Positions 12,524 through 27,000 of a DNA stretch of 64,000 nt are shown one piece after another; the first letter of the stretch is position 1, and every line of letters begins with the position of its first letter. The notes below the pieces were generated by a model. It ran no database searches and was not told the DNA's origin. It was given only the letters and a program-made list of their open reading frames with translations. Position numbers and translations under genes: made by a program. The DNA comes from Gordionus sp. m RMFG-2023 (Eukaryota; Nematomorpha; Gordioida; Chordodea; Parachordodidae), in NCBI RefSeq assembly GCF_954871325.1, contig NC_088778.1:25343120-25407119 (forward strand). Reading direction: 5' to 3'.

Positions 12524-15500
12524 ATGTTAAATAAATTATCTAAAGACCTGAATGTTCTAATCAATAAAAGACGGTGCTTTTATTTAATAACTGGGATATT
12601 TCTAACGATATTGATTTTTCAAAATGAATATATTTCAAATCATTCTACTAATTTAATACGAGAAGTTTACAAAAAATTACGGGGAAAAAAATCAGAATAC
12701 TCCACCTACTACAACGTTACCGAGTCAAAAATACCAAATCAAATTCTGGCTGGATCTGACATACCTTTATTAACCAATGTAACACATGATAAAACTAAAA
12801 ATATTGTTACCAAGTCAAAAATACCAAATCAAATACTGGCTCGATCAGAAATACCTCTATTAACCAATGTAACACACGATAAAACTAAAAATATAATATT
12901 ATGGACTGCGTTTCACAGTGATATTACATGGGAAATCAAAGAGCTAGGAAGAACCCCGTTCAAAAATTGTGAATATACTTCGTGTCATATTTCGAACAAT
13001 AAAACTAATTTTTCAAATGCAGATGCCCTTTTATTCCATGAAAGGGATATAATAAACTTCCAATATCCATTAAACCATCCAAATAACCAAATATGGATAT
13101 TTTTTAATCTGGTATAAGAAAATTTTTTTATCAAAATTTAGTCCTTAAATTAAATGGTGATAATTAAATTTTTTGATTTATATACTATATAATAAATATA
13201 ATTCTATTCTCTTAATATGATATACAAAATTTGTTATAAAAATCTTAATTCAAATAAGAAAAGAATTATGATGGATTATATAATTTGTTAATTTATTGTT
13301 TTCCTTAACGTTATAATTTAAACAGCTGCGGCGAATTGTTATTTTTAGTGGCGTTAGTTGGTGCGACAGTTTTTCTCAATTTTACTAATTATTTGTGAGG
13401 AGAACATAATAAATTTTTAGGGATCCAAACCTAACTGTTACTGTATATTAAACTCTTTTATTTACAAAATCCAAATTGAACCGTTAAAAATATTGGCCAC
13501 TCGAACCTGAACCGCTAAAAACTATGAACTGATGTAAACCAATTGATATCTTAACTCATAATAAATAATCTATTCATTGTAATTGATAAGTTTCTATATA
13601 TTACAACGCCATAATTTAATCATTTTTTTTGACCTTGAGCCACGTCGAAGTCTAAAAAATGAACTCAACCCAAAATGTGCATCGTTTATTTAACCTCGTT
13701 GCGCCCTTTTTTTCACCCAATCCTCTACCCAATCCAAAAATAGCCTAATTTTTTGACTCGACCTAAATAAAATCTAATAATAGCTCAATCCTGGTATATG
13801 ATTCAAATCAATAAATAATACTTAGATAAATAATTATTGACACTATATGATTATAATACATCATAGAGAGATTTTTTTTCCCTTGAATGAGGGAAAGATA
13901 AAATAATTTAATTTACCCCCTCCCTTACAAATATATAGAATAAACACAGGATTTATATCAGATCTAAAAATATTCTCGTATTTAATTAAATTATCGAACC
14001 AAAAGACAACGGACATTTATTTTTATACAATATTTATTAATAATATTCATCTCTAACTAATGTTTATGGGTTGGATATAATTCCAAATTGTGATTATTGC
14101 TAATATTAAATTTCTTTTGTTTTTGATAATATATTTTTTGAAGAAATGAAAAATTACCATAAACCATACTATACTTAATGAAAGTTGTCTTGTAAATTAT
14201 TAAAGAATTTGCAAAGGCAGGTTAAAAAATATTTCAAACATTTAGATTTAAAAATTAATTTATTATTTTATAATATTACAAAATTTTAACAAGTTTAAAG
14301 CAGGGATGAGAACCATTCTGAACCCTGTATTTTTGCTGAAATTAGTTTAGTGTAATATTTTAATATGAAGGCTTAAGAAGGTTTTTTTAAAAAAAAACCA
14401 TAAAATTTTAAGAAATTTAATATATTCCCTGAGAACAGCCCTGAAAAATTTAAACAAATAAAATTTACAAACAATTTTTATTTATAAAATAATTTATTAT
14501 ATAAAATGTGGCAAAATTTTAAAATAATTCTTTATATGTATAACAAAAATATAATATGATTATGATAGGAGTCTCCTGTTCACACTTATGGAGATCTGAT
14601 CTCTTACGATTATATTTTCAATTGGACCGCTACTTATACACCACAATCTGATATATACAACCCATATGATATTACTGTTATGAAAATCAAATCTAAAGAT
14701 AATAATACCGAAAATCATAAAAACTATTCGAATGGCAAGTTAAAATTGGCTATCATTGTTGTGAGCAATTGTAACACAAAGAACCACCGACTTGGTAAGA
14801 GCAATTTAATTTATTATATAATCCTACCTGGCTATTTTTATTTTAGGGGGGCACCGCATGATTTATGCGCAAAATTTTTTTCCCCTTGTTTAAATGATTC
14901 GTTCTGCTATCGATGTTGGTAAATAATAGGCCTATACAGAAAAATTATATATTTTGTTAAACCCTTAGAAGGATCTTAATTTGTTACCACTTACAAAGGA
15001 TTTAATTTCGGTTAGAGAGAATACTTTTCATTAAACTACCTAAATATTAAATTTAAATTTTCTAAGTAAGTTATATTTTATTTATAATAGGAACTAATTC
15101 AATTCGGTAAAATACTAATATTGAGAATAATTTTAAAGCTATATAATTACTGATTAAATAAGAGAAATACATTGAGTGAATGACTACTTTTATTTAGAAT
15201 TTTATGAATTGCAGTGCCTCAATATATGAGTAAGATATTTTATTATGAAATAATACTAAACAAAAATGTATCATAATTTTTATCCCCTTGAAAAGGTCAT
15301 ATAAAAGGGATCTACAATAGGGCATAGGAGAAATTATTTATTTATTTTTACTTCAAAAAAAAAATGTTTAAGATTTAATCAAGGAAATACGAAATCATCT
15401 AGATTCAATCCAAAATAAGAGTATATAATAATTTATTTATTTTAATTACATAATATATGCATTGATTTTAAATTCATCCAGGTTTGTTCATTCATCAAAT

Positions 15501-18500
15501 TTTAAATTTGAAAATGTTGCAATCCTACCCCAAAAATATTTTTGGACTGGGACAGACAACTTGTTTAAAATATATTCACGGGCGGGTTTAAAACTTACAA
15601 TTAGGCAATAATTAATTATTCGGGCCAAAGTCAAAAAAAATTTTCAACGGGTTGACCTCTGATTTAGATTTATAATGTCAAATTAAAGCAATAGTAGTTA
15701 TATTACAATCAAGTTAATTCGAATCATAAAGAATATCGGTATGGGAGACCGGGGTTATATTGTCCATAAAAAATTGAGAGGCTGTGAAAAGGAGGAGAAA
15801 TAATTTATCAAAATAATTTTGATGTTATTTTATTCTTTATATAATTATCTACGGTAGAAATTAATATCTAATAAAAAAATATTATATATTTTTTTAAATT
15901 TAAATTTTAAAAAAATGAAAATTTTTGAGTCATGAAAAAGAGACGGGGGACGTATTATCCTTCTGTGGGGCATGTTTTAGACTATCATTTTCTAAGCATT
16001 TTATTAATTTTTTTTCATACAAAAATCATAACAAACATATAATATTAACATACAACACATTTATTACATATAAAAAATGGATTAAAATCACAACATGATC
16101 CAGCCCATAAATGACAATTACGGCATTGGAACCAATCTTCATTATGGTGGTGAGTTTGATAGTTTTTGTGGCACACTGAACAAAATTCTTTTTTGCCAGC
16201 ATTCATATTTAAACTTTTTTTATTATTGGTTTGATTTTTTTTCCAGATTATTAGTCATAGATCTGGCTATTTTTCTGTAAGGTGAAGAGGTTAAAATGGC
16301 TGAAGTCATTTGATTACATGTTGTTTTTTTAAATATTGTTGGATGGGGACTAATAATTTCTGGAGCAAAATCTTTTTCCAAGTGAGAAGATGATGGAACA
16401 GGACTATCACTGACAGATGGTTGCGAAATAATTTCAGATAAATTTAAATTCTCATTTAGGATCGTTATTATTATTATAATATAAAGGATTAGAATTTTCG
16501 TCATTAAAAATTATAGTATTTAGGGGCCATATACCTGAGGATTCAAAACCCTTTTGGATATTTGAAGCTGAGGTGGCTTTTGGAAGGACATCCTTTACTA
16601 CTCTAGGGATATCATATATAGTAAAACTTTTCCCTGGATGCATTCTAACCCAAGCATCCAAGGCACTGTTGTAATATTTTTTTAGAGGTTCAAAAACAGT
16701 TCTATCCAATGTGGCTATACTTGTAGCCTCTGGTGTTCTCAAAGAAATAGTTGGATTTCTTTTAATAAATGCTCCAAACCAGTCTTCACCAGCTGATTGA
16801 GTTATTTCCCAAGATTTTGGTACTTGTAAACTATACCTCTTGGCCATTTGATAAGCTAAAACTCTAACCTAAATTTAAACATAAGACATTAAATTATTTA
16901 TATATTAAGGCAATTTAATTAAAATCCTAATTCTTAAATTTTATTCTGAATTTATTTTATAATTAATATAATAAAATATATCATACATAATTAAACCTCT
17001 AATGTATAGGTAAAAACCAAAATATGTTTTAATGCATGATATAATTTATGCTGAATCAATGAATAAATCATTTTAAAATTAATATACATGCAGCATCATT
17101 TTATTTTAAATATATATCATACACACATAATTAAATATTTAATATATAGGTAAGATATGATTTAATGCATGATATAATATATATAATGCTACAATTAATA
17201 AATCATTTTAAAATTAATATTAATACATGGCAGCATCATTTTAAAATTAATATATATACATGGCAGCATCATTTTATACATAAATGACAGCATCATTTTA
17301 TTTACATATATATCATACACACTTAAATAAATATCATTCTAATGTATAAGTTAAATTCTTACTTTAAAGTATTTTATAACATATAATGTTAATAATTTTA
17401 AAAAATTTTCTCAAGTTTATTATTATTTAACTAAAGAAATACCATGGCATAAATTTAAAGATTATAAAAAAATTCATTTTACAGAGATATATGATATAAC
17501 AAAGGATTAAAATACTTATTTAGGGCATAATCCTAAAAATAATCTTGATCCTTTAATTAAATAATCTGTTAATTTAGCTTCTTGAATAGGAGAAAATACT
17601 GATCTGTGAAGATATAGCTCTTGAAAATCTTCATTCCTTTTGAACAATTTATTATACCTCTTAATGCTTAGTTTCTTAAATATATACTATTTAAATATAT
17701 AATTATACCTCCCATAACTTAAATTCGTATTCATGGTTATAACTGTCAAAGGTATCTTATCTTTCAGCATTTGAAGAATACTTACCTTTTGATTATCATT
17801 ATTTTCTTTGTTAGTTTTTCTAATATATGTTCGAACCATTTTACAAAATCAGAACCAATATTTTAATGAATGTATGTAAAAGGAAAAGACGCACCCCGCT
17901 AATACCTTCCCCAGGTCCACAGGATCATTTAAAAATTAAATTTTAGAATATTAAATTAACATAATGATTGTCAATATTTTTATATATGATAAAATGGAGA
18001 TTTTTTTATCATTTAGAATTTATATTAAGTCTGAACAACTTTTATAAAAAAAGTTATTCGTGAAAATGTAAAATTTAAAAAAGTTACTTTGGGTATGTTG
18101 AAACTTAAATTTGCATTTAAAATTTTTCATGAGCAATTTTGTCCGAAACAATTTTGAACCTACTTAAGCACCTTATTATAATACATATTTGGCTTAAATT
18201 TCAAATCTTAAACTTTATTAATTTTTGAATTATTTGAGAAGGAAATACCTACCCCGGGAACACACTATCCCCGGTCTCCCCTACAAAAATAAGAGATCAT
18301 ATTCGGTTCAATTTGAATTTTTGAACCCGGTTTGAACCTTTTCGCACACAAGTTTATTAGGATTATGTAAAGAGAAGTATATTTCAAAATTTTATCATTC
18401 CCTAAAAAAAATGGATAAAAATAACATGTTGACAATGTCAAATTAGATCATGGGGTTGATTTATTTTTAAGTCCATTTTGCGCATATTGTTTTTTTTAAT

Positions 18501-20478
18501 AATATTCTGTAATGATGTTATTTATATTGTTAGCCAGTGACGTAATGGAGTTGGGTTTGTGTTAGGATCCCTCCCGGACCAAATAAATTTACTATTGAAT
18601 TTTCATCAATTTTTCTATAATTGTGATGAAATATATTACCTTTTATCAATTAAATAATTAATATAAATATTACTACTCAAATATGGGCAAAATAAGTGTA
18701 GAGGATAAATAGTTATAAATTTCTGTTGTGGCTAATATAAATCATTAATTGATTTAGTGTTATATTATTTATATTAAGTTTTTATATAGTTCAGCATATT
18801 TCAATATACATTATATTAGAACATGTTGTAAATATATCACGTGAAGTAAAATAAATCAACTGGATTTTGGTTTATATTTCGCTACCTATTGTATATCATA
18901 TCAAAAAATAAATTGAAAGTAAAAATTAAATTATGATAATTTATTAAAAATTATAAAAATTTTATAATAATGACAACCAACAGGTTAGAAATAAAGAAAA
19001 AAAAATTGTATTCGTTTTATTATGTGGAACATTAATAGATTTATTTTTACATTATTTATATAGTTATATGTTTACAAAATAACTTATACACTACTTGTAA
19101 ACAGCATCTACATGGCATGATATTCATCTAAGTAAATCCTCCTCATAAATCTATACTTATCCGCTTAAAAAATTTTCGCCCATCATTAATTACATGTTTT
19201 TAATAATAATGGCCCTCCCTTCATATATTTTAAGAAAAATAGCTATAAAATTATCATTGCTCTAACTGTCAAATATCAAAAAATTGTGAATCTAAAAGAT
19301 TTATTTTTTAAACCATGAATTAATCCCCCTTATTTACAATGAATGCATTATAATAGTTTATTATTTGGCATGAATATGAGTTTGATGATAGAATGCCTAC
19401 CCCTTTTAAATTACATTTAAAAACAGAGTAGAAAATTTGCAGAATTAAGTTTTATTTTAAAAAATAATGCATATATAATTGTATATGCAATACATGGATT
19501 TGGTCGATTTTTAATAATATCATTGTATTGTAATAGTTCTATAATCGAAGCTTGCCTGAAATATTAAAACTAGAGAAATAACAATCATTTAACCCTCCCC
19601 TACCTAACTTAATTTATATACTCCCATTTTCTATTTTATCCTTCTTTCAATATAATTTTATCGAAAAGAGACCATAGGAGTTCGCAGTCTAGAAGTGCAG
19701 GGAGCATGTTCTAATAATTTCCCCAATTCCACCCGAATATGTTATTCAAAAGAAGAACCAACAGAAATTTGTATGGAACGTTACCTCTCTCGTTACAAGT
19801 TTTATCTGGCGTTTGAGAACAGTAACTGTGTGCATTATATAACGGAAAAATTTTTTCGGGCACTCTCCATGGGGACAATACCTGTAGTGTTTGGAGCTCG
19901 ATACTCTGATTATGTCAGGATAGCGCCACCATTTTCTTTTATTTTCGTTGCTTCGCCCCTGGCGATTGCTGCCGGAGTCATGGGTAATTTGTATTTGTAT
20001 TATATATACATAAATTTTTTAAAAGATTATAACTATCCTGAATCATTCTGGTTTTAAGAAGTTCCTCTAATAATTTGTATTCTTGCGCTTTCCCTTTTAT
20101 TTTTTTAAATTAAATTATTCACAGAATAGGACATTTTTGATGACTATATATTATATAATGATGTAAGGTATATTTATTTTTATCAAATTACCAGGGAATC
20201 AATCTCAAAATTCCATTCCAAACAATCTTGAGATACCAAAGAATCATCCATATTTTCATTCTAACAATACGAAAGAACTAGCTAAATACCTTTTAAAATT
20301 AGATTCCAATGACACACTTTACAATGAGTATCACGCTTGGAGAGAGGAATACATTTTAGAAGGTAAAAGGGACAGATATCTATGCTCAATTTGTGAACAT
20401 CTACATCTCAAGGACATCCCTAACAAATCACACAAAATATCCGATTGGTGGAATAGAGAAAAGAATTGTAAAGAATAA
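12524..20478 (+). CDS. Alpha-1,3-fucosyltransferase gene 1 (GT10), four exons
   Basis: Predicted Golgi type II membrane enzyme that moves fucose from GDP-fucose to N-acetylglucosamine on glycans. Inferred exons: 12524-13111, 14569-14794, 19678-19983, 20195-20478 (1404 nt, 467 aa; all phases agree, GT/AG borders). Exon 1 gives a short cytosolic tail, a membrane anchor (about residues 18-33, FYLITGIFLTILIF), a stem and the GT10 N-domain (ILWTAFH, then NNQIWIFFNL). Exon 2 starts ESPVHTYGDL and holds FNWTATYTPQSDIYNPYD and VVSNCNT. Exon 3 has the family signature YKFYLAFENSNC, YITEKFFRAL and IPVVFGARYSDYV. Exon 4 ends with the conserved YLCSICEHL and DWWN tail. Known-family members usually have D where this reads H in NCVHYITEK. 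The exon 2/3 junction seems a few residues shorter than usual. AATAAA lies at 20622. Gene 2 is its tandem paralogue. Confidence 0.88.
12725..12904 (+). repeat. In-frame 90-bp tandem duplication in the stem
   Basis: Residues 68-97 and 98-127 of the predicted protein are near-identical 30-residue units, each built as SKIPNQILA, then IPLLTNVTHDKTKNI. Gene 2 has a single, more diverged unit here (IS/LLTNVTYDKTKNII). The repeat lies between the membrane anchor and the catalytic domain and adds one extra NVT N-glycosylation site. Confidence 0.9.
13112..14568. other. Intron 1 of fucosyltransferase gene 1, with old relics
   Basis: The intron opens with gtataag and closes with tatgatag. It contains old repeat relics at about 13325-13560 (including 'agggatccaaacctaac') and 13630-13800. 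The same relics, in the same order, sit at about 29505-29700 and 29780-29970 in intron 1 of gene 2, so they predate the duplication. No gene inside. Confidence 0.6.
15742..18281 (-). mobile_element. Pogo/Tigger-type transposon, core-deleted
   Basis: Ends are inverted repeats sharing GGGAGACCGGGG, flanked by TA on both sides (15740-15741 and 18282-18283), as in the Tc1/mariner-pogo group. On the - strand a transposase remnant is split by introns: exon 1 at 17839-17786 (MVRTYIRKTNK, donor gtaagt), a helix-turn-helix-like stretch, VFSPIQEAKLTDYLIKG near 17600, then from about 16872 LAYQMAKRY and EDWFGAFIKRNP. Reading then jumps from SLRTPEATSIA to LDRTVFEPLKKYYNSALDAW, skipping the whole DDE catalytic core. 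A C-terminal zinc region near 16200-16090 reads CSVCHKN, then WFQCRNCHLWAGSCC, like the PHD-type tail of some pogo transposases. It cannot mobilise itself. It sits in intron 2 of gene 1, and the matching position in gene 2 is empty. Confidence 0.82.
16975..17310. repeat. Short tandem repeats inside the pogo element
   Basis: AT-rich units recur, carrying 'catgatataat', 'aataaatcattttaaaatta' and 'gcagcatcatttta'. Two long units of roughly 150 bp are followed by shorter ones. They lie in what would be an intron or spacer of the pogo transposase and have no coding content. Confidence 0.55.
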
Positions 20479-23084
20479 ATGGAAGGCATTCAAAATATCA
20501 AATTTAATTAATTCTCATAAAATATCTTTTTAATTGTTAATAGAAAAAACTCAGCTTATTTATATCAAATTTATAATTATTTAATTAAATAACAAAAGTT
20601 TTTTTAAATAATACCAAAAAGAATAAACATTACCTATGCTAGATGTTTTAATCTCCATTCATAGTCAAATAAGTTATAAAGAAGTAATAAGTTTTGGTAA
20701 CTAGTCATAGTTTTTATAGCATATTATAAACACACTAAATTGATTAGTCACCCTTGTTAGAGTGTTCCGATATATGTAATGTCTTTTATTTCCAATGTAA
20801 AGATGATTTTTATTTCCAATCAATATACACAGCAAAATCATATAAACGACATAATATTTCATTGGATACCAATCATATGTAAAAAACAAAAACAGCATTC
20901 TTTGTCTTAAAACTCCTCAAAAAAATAAAAAAAATTCAAATTGATTTACATTTAATATATATAACGTAAATATATACAACTACAACAAGCCCACCCTTGA
21001 CAGGCCACGTGTTACATTCCCAAAAAAGAATTTATTTCAATTAATCTCTAAAATTAGCTTCATTTTTTATATAACCTCCAAAATTCGCTTCATTTTTCAT
21101 CAGTTTATTTTATACCACCATTTCATAATCTTTTTCAAGCTTTCAATTTGAGTCAGAGCTCCTTGCTACCATTACTCCCATATGTAAACCATTTTCTTTT
21201 CTTCCAATACATCAAGAGTTTAATGAAACATATATATGCATTTCTTTATAAAAGACTAACAATTTAATATAGATTATATCTAAATACAATTTTATTAAAT
21301 GTACATAATCAAGGTTATATTTTCTTTCATAGAAAAATTTAATTTTCAAAAAAATAAATAAGATAATGGAAATGGACAATAATATTTTTAACATAATCAT
21401 TGGACAGAGCGAAACATAAAAAAATGATTCTGTGAGATAATCACAAAAAATAGATTATATGTAAATATAATTTAATTAAATACACATAATTAAGATATTA
21501 TTTTATTTCAAAAAAAAAAGATAGGGATAAGAATATACAGGAGCCTTCTTCAAATTTACACATTTTACATCTTAACATAAACACAAATTATGATAAGATT
21601 TCTTTAAATAAGAAATTCATATTATAGATAAACCAACGATATATCACTGAGATAAACACAACGTAATGTAATTTTTTTTTAGCAAATGAAATTTATAAGT
21701 TATAAAATTAGTTATATATACTAGGTAGGGATTTTTACAAGGGATAAAATATAGAAAGATATTAAAAAAATTAAAAGCCAAGAAATGGAGAGACCTTGTC
21801 AAATTAATAAATTTAAAATGAGGTAAATATATATGAAATAGTTGTAAATTTAATAAAAAAGACAATGAGCATATGTTTGATCTTTGTAAACAGAAATTTA
21901 ATTCAAATAAAAAGAGTTGCAGGGCTGGTATTTTAATAAATAAAAATAAAATTTAGTTAAATTTAAGCCAGGATTTTATATATATATAGAGAGTTATTTT
22001 AATTAAGGAGAGGGTTATTTTAATAATTATAGGGTTATTATTTTGAAATTTATTAAAATGAAATATAAATCCAGAAAGGGGTATTTATTAAAATTATGAG
22101 GGTACAGAAGTAGAGAATTTATATTGAGTATTTAATGTGATAAAAGTAGAAAATTTGTTAAAAGAATATTTATGAAATAAAATTTTTGATGCAAAATTAG
22201 TGATTAGATTAAATTATGGCAAAAATATAAATTTGTATAATGGGTGATTTATAAAAAATATATAAAATGAGATTTTTATGGTAAATTTTTTATTTTATAT
22301 AAACATTTGGAGCCTTTAAAGGATGGATATGTGTGTTGGTTCATTATTAGCCCATTTTAATTAATGTTGATATTATTAATGTGATATATGAAGAATTTTA
22401 ACCATTTTTAATTAATGATATATTTATTATGGTGAATTATTGTGAATGTTAATATTATTTCTTTTGAATTACTCTACATTTTTAATTAATATGTCATATT
22501 TTGAATGTGTATTAATATTAGTCTTATTTAATTAAACATGCAAATTATTGGATATTAATTAATAAATATATATGTGATATATTTGAATTTAAAATAAATT
22601 TTATCATTGCGGGAACATATGATATGATTATTCATTGCTATATGTTAGAAGTTATAAGATATCTTATATTAGGATTTGTTTTAAATGAAAGTTGTAAAAC
22701 ATTTAAATTTAAAGAAATTTTATCATTATGACTGATTTTCTATGATAAGGTGTGAAAAAAAGATCATTATGATGTGTTGTAATTATGAGATGTAAAATAT
22801 TTAAATCCTATTCCCATATTTAAAAAATTTGTTTTTTTCACTACTGAAATCTATTTATTTGTGATGGAGATATCCTAAGAATATAATTATGTAGAATTAT
22901 TGTGCCACTGTCAAGGTTTAAGTGGAAGAATGAATTCAGAATCAAGCTGGCTTGATAAGTAATATGAGTTGGCTAGCTGAATTTGTTCCAGAAATTTTAA
23001 ATCGCTCATGAGCTTATTTATAACCACAAGTAAATTATTAAAAAATGTAGTAATATATTTATAATTATGCTTATAATATTATAT
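20479..23084. other. AT-rich spacer downstream of gene 1
   Basis: Similarity to the gene 2 flank fades near 20650 (shared 'attacctatgctagatg'). Beyond this I see only AT-rich sequence, including a run of purine-rich words at 21990-22080. No gene, RNA gene or delimited element is supported. Confidence 0.4.
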
Positions 23085-23355
23085 CTTTAAAATTTTTATT
23101 TTATTATATTAATAGTTTCTGTTAATTGTATGATTTATTAACAAGAGATTGTTATTTTATTTATATATAATTTACTTTCATATTAACATGAAAACCAATG
23201 ATATATCATTGAAGAAAACAGATATCGCTATTAGAATATCTATTCTTATATTAGGATAAATATTTTTATAACAATCATTTTTTTTTAAAATTATATTATT
23301 GTAATTTTACCGTTGTTTGATTTAATAAAATACTATGAGCCCTAAAATCCCTACA
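23085..23355. repeat. Local duplication, copy without the Gypsy insertion
   Basis: This block reads 'gttaattgtatgatttatta', then 'actttcatattaac', 'ttttataacaatca' and 'ttaccgttgtttgatttaat' in order. The second copy has the first part at about 23676-23765 and the rest at 27650-27816, split by the Ty3/Gypsy fossil. This copy therefore preserves a related unoccupied site ('aatttactttcatatt'). Confidence 0.7.
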
Positions 23356-23675
23356 TGGTAAAGGATAGGGGCACCATCTATTGAAAGCCTATATATAGTG
23401 TAATTTAGAGTTTTTTAAGTTAAAAAAGATATAATTGCGAAAAAAATATTATGGATAGCTGTATTGACCCTCCCCTTTTCTATGATTTGTTGGTAAACTA
23501 ATTATTGTGATTTCCTTCCTTACCCAATAGAATATAATAATTTATTATAATTACCTCTTACCGTTCACTAGAAATGTAAATTTTGTTGGATGCTAGAGTT
23601 ATTTTTTTTTGTTGTTTTTTTCTTTATTTTAACTGATGCATGGTAAGTATTGTTTACAATTTGATGTTTTTAATA

Positions 23676-23765
23676 TTTTATTATATTATCTTTAAATTGT
23701 TTATTTTTTAATATTAGTATTTTTTGTTAATTGTATGATTTAATTTTATTTAAACAATTTAACTT
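23676..23765. repeat. Local duplication, left piece of the occupied copy
   Basis: Matches 23085-23175 ('ttgttaattgtatgattta') and ends in aactt directly before the 5' LTR. The right piece continues at 27650. Confidence 0.65.
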
Positions 23766-24043
23766 TGTTGCGAATTATATATTTATTATTTTACTAATAT
23801 ATAATTTAAATTAATTTGCAATTAATTTGTTTAACGAAAACATTATTTTTGTTAAAGGCTATTTTATTTTCCTTATTTTTATTATTCAAATACTTTCAAT
23901 TAATATACTTTAAAAATACTATATATATATATATGTGAAGATTTATATTCTTACTAGCATTATATTTTTTTGGAAACTATTTGAAATAAATTATTGTTTA
24001 AGTCAAACTCTCTATGTAATAAAACAGGACCACACCTTTTCAA
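23766..24043 (+). repeat. 5' LTR of the Gypsy fossil
   Basis: Begins TGTTGCGAATTA and ends near CACACCTTTTCAA. It shares the landmarks 'gttaaaggctattttatt' and 'actctctatgtaataaa' with the 3' LTR. About 278 bp. Confidence 0.8.
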
Positions 24044-27000
24044 ATGGCGGTAACAATGCGTTTCCTCTATGGTTCTCCACTTTTTTCTAGTGATGAACTA
24101 AAAATCAATTTAAAATAAAGAGAAAGATATAAAATTTTAAATTTAAATTAACTTTTTAAAAATTAATAAAATCCATCACTATAAATTAACAAAATAGTAC
24201 CTACCTGACCTTTGCTGGGAAGTGGTTAGCTATCTATGGCACCATGTCAAGCCAGTCTGCAGATCCTATTAAAAAAATATATAAAATAAAAATGCTGGCT
24301 TCTTGCGTAAAAAGAATGTAATGATTCAAATATAAAATATATATATTATTTTATTATATTTTGTTTACCATTTAATCAAGTATGCATTATGATATTTTCA
24401 TATTATCATATTTACAACCTAATGAAACCTAGTCACCTAGAACTTTTATGTTATTCTTATTATCATATTTTATTTAGTTAATTAATTATTTATTTATCAA
24501 TATAAATAATATTTAAGTTAATTATATGCCATCGGAATATTATATAAATTAAAATAAAAAATAAAGCATTTTTTTAAAACTTCAAAGGTCATCGTAAAAA
24601 AATATATATATAAATAAATAAAAATTGGTAGACAGGAATTTTTCAACCTTTAAAGGCTATCGTATAAAAAAATTTTTTTAAACAAAGAACTTAAAATTTT
24701 AGAAAAGGATACTGTAAATTTAAGGAAAGAGAAACTCACTTGTTGTAAAATACATAAAATAAAAACAAATAAAGTATACATATGAAGCGAAAAATGGTAA
24801 ATCTTATATTAAAGTAATCATAATATTAAATTTTTTTTATAATGTCTAAAGTTAAAGATGGATTCCCCAAATCTGTGTAAAACATTTACATAGATAGAAT
24901 TAGTAGGTAAAAACAAAATCGCCAACTTATATTCTAACGCAATCTTTCCGATAACATTTATATAAAACTATAATCCATAAGTTCTGAGGCGGAATTCAAT
25001 AAAGATGATTCTATAATAAAAAAACTTAAAATAATGTATTCTCTAGAGAATGTTAACGCGAGTGCGAGTCAATCTAAGGATGAGAAATTTATAAAATGGG
25101 CGACTAAAATTTGCCATTTATGTAAGGAATGCAATTTTACAGAGGATAGAACTATAAAAAAAAAATCAAAATATACACCATATTTAAAGATATTAAATTT
25201 AAAATTAAAGATTTTGACAAAATAGATGAGATAATAAAAATAGGCAGTGAGTTAGAAGATATTGAAACAAATATTATTTTTTAAAAAGCTATTACTGGTA
25301 GTGAGTTAGAAGATATTGAAACAAATATTATTTTTCAAAAAGCTATTACTAAACTACAGCCAAAACTACTATATATATCGCCATCAGAATTATAACAGAG
25401 ACAAGAATTAAAACAGATTTGATACTTATTACAGACCTTATGCCAACAATTTGCAAAGAAATTACCCAAGACATGAAAACAATAATCACAGATTTAATCA
25501 ATACAGCTACAACAAAAAATTTAACAACCATTACAGACGAAACAATGAGAAGTTTTACAATGGAAATTATGTAGAAATTTTGACAGGTATAATCAAGGTT
25601 CATAACATGCAACAATTTAGATATTACAATAATAATGATTCACAACAAAGTCAAAACAATAGAGATTACAGACAAAATTCACAATCATCCCTGACCATAA
25701 ACCCTTGATTTATATTTTCGTCAATGGTTTAAAAGAAAATGCAACGTCAATGCGAATACAAAAATGGAATATAGCAATGGGAGATTATGATTTTATAATA
25801 TTCTATAGAACAGGAAAATACAACACAGCTCCTGATTGTTTCTCATGATTACCACTTTGTAAATTATGAAACTATCGATGTTACTGACACCACAAAAAAT
25901 GATTTATGGGACATTCCAATAAATTTTAATAAAGTATTAGATGAAACACATAAAAACAAAAATATTAGACATTATTAACGATATAATAAAAGTTGATGGT
26001 ATGAAAAATAAATCATACAAAAGCATGTACGAATTAAGTATCGTAAACAATTGCTTATTTAAAGAAAAAAGAATTGTTTCCTGTAGGCATGAGAAAGACA
26101 AGGCTGCAAGAATTACATATGGGACATTTGGGTGCTGGAAATAAGCCAAACTTGAAAACCGACATTGATCTAGAAGTAAAAAATTGTGAAACATGCAACA
26201 TCTAGACAGTAAATCCAAATTCAATTCAATATCCCTGTAGAATAACTTCGAAACCTTTCGAAAGACACATAGATTATACGGGACCTTTTTTCAAAAAAAA
26301 ATTTTGGTTAACAATAGATGCCTATAGCAAATTCCAAATAATAACCCCGTCAAATCAATCACAACTGAAATCACTTTAATAGAACTAATGAAAACAATTG
26401 GCATTTTTGGGAATACCTGAAGAAATCGTGACAGATAACTATATGAACTTCACAAGCCAGTCGTTTGAGAAATTTTGCCACGCAATAAAACTAACTCTGA
26501 GTGCAGCTTACCATCAGTCCAACGGACATATAGAAAAGATGGTAGGGGCATCCAAAATGAGCATGAAAAGAAATATTGTGAGAAAGAATACAGATTTTGA
26601 CAAGTAAGATAATAATTAAAGGGGACAATGTGTGGTACAAAACATTTTTTGAAAACAAATGTAACAAAGGTTTGTCGTTGAAAAAGAGAGTAAATTATTA
26701 TTCAAAATCAACACTTAATGCAAGATAATTAGAGGACACATCAACTAAATAATGAAGAGAACATGCGAGTTAAACGGTAATACTCTAAACAATGATCCTA
26801 TAAGAATTTTCTTCAAAGAGGGAAGAGAAGTAGAGGAATGAAATAAAAATATACCAAGACCAAAAACAGTTGCCAATTCATTTTAAAGATTATATAATGA
26901 ACGTAAATGGGTATATAAATTTTTAGAAGGATAAGTTATGAATAATATGCTATTTAATAAACATTAAAAATTAAATAAAACGCGAAATTCGTATGTGATT

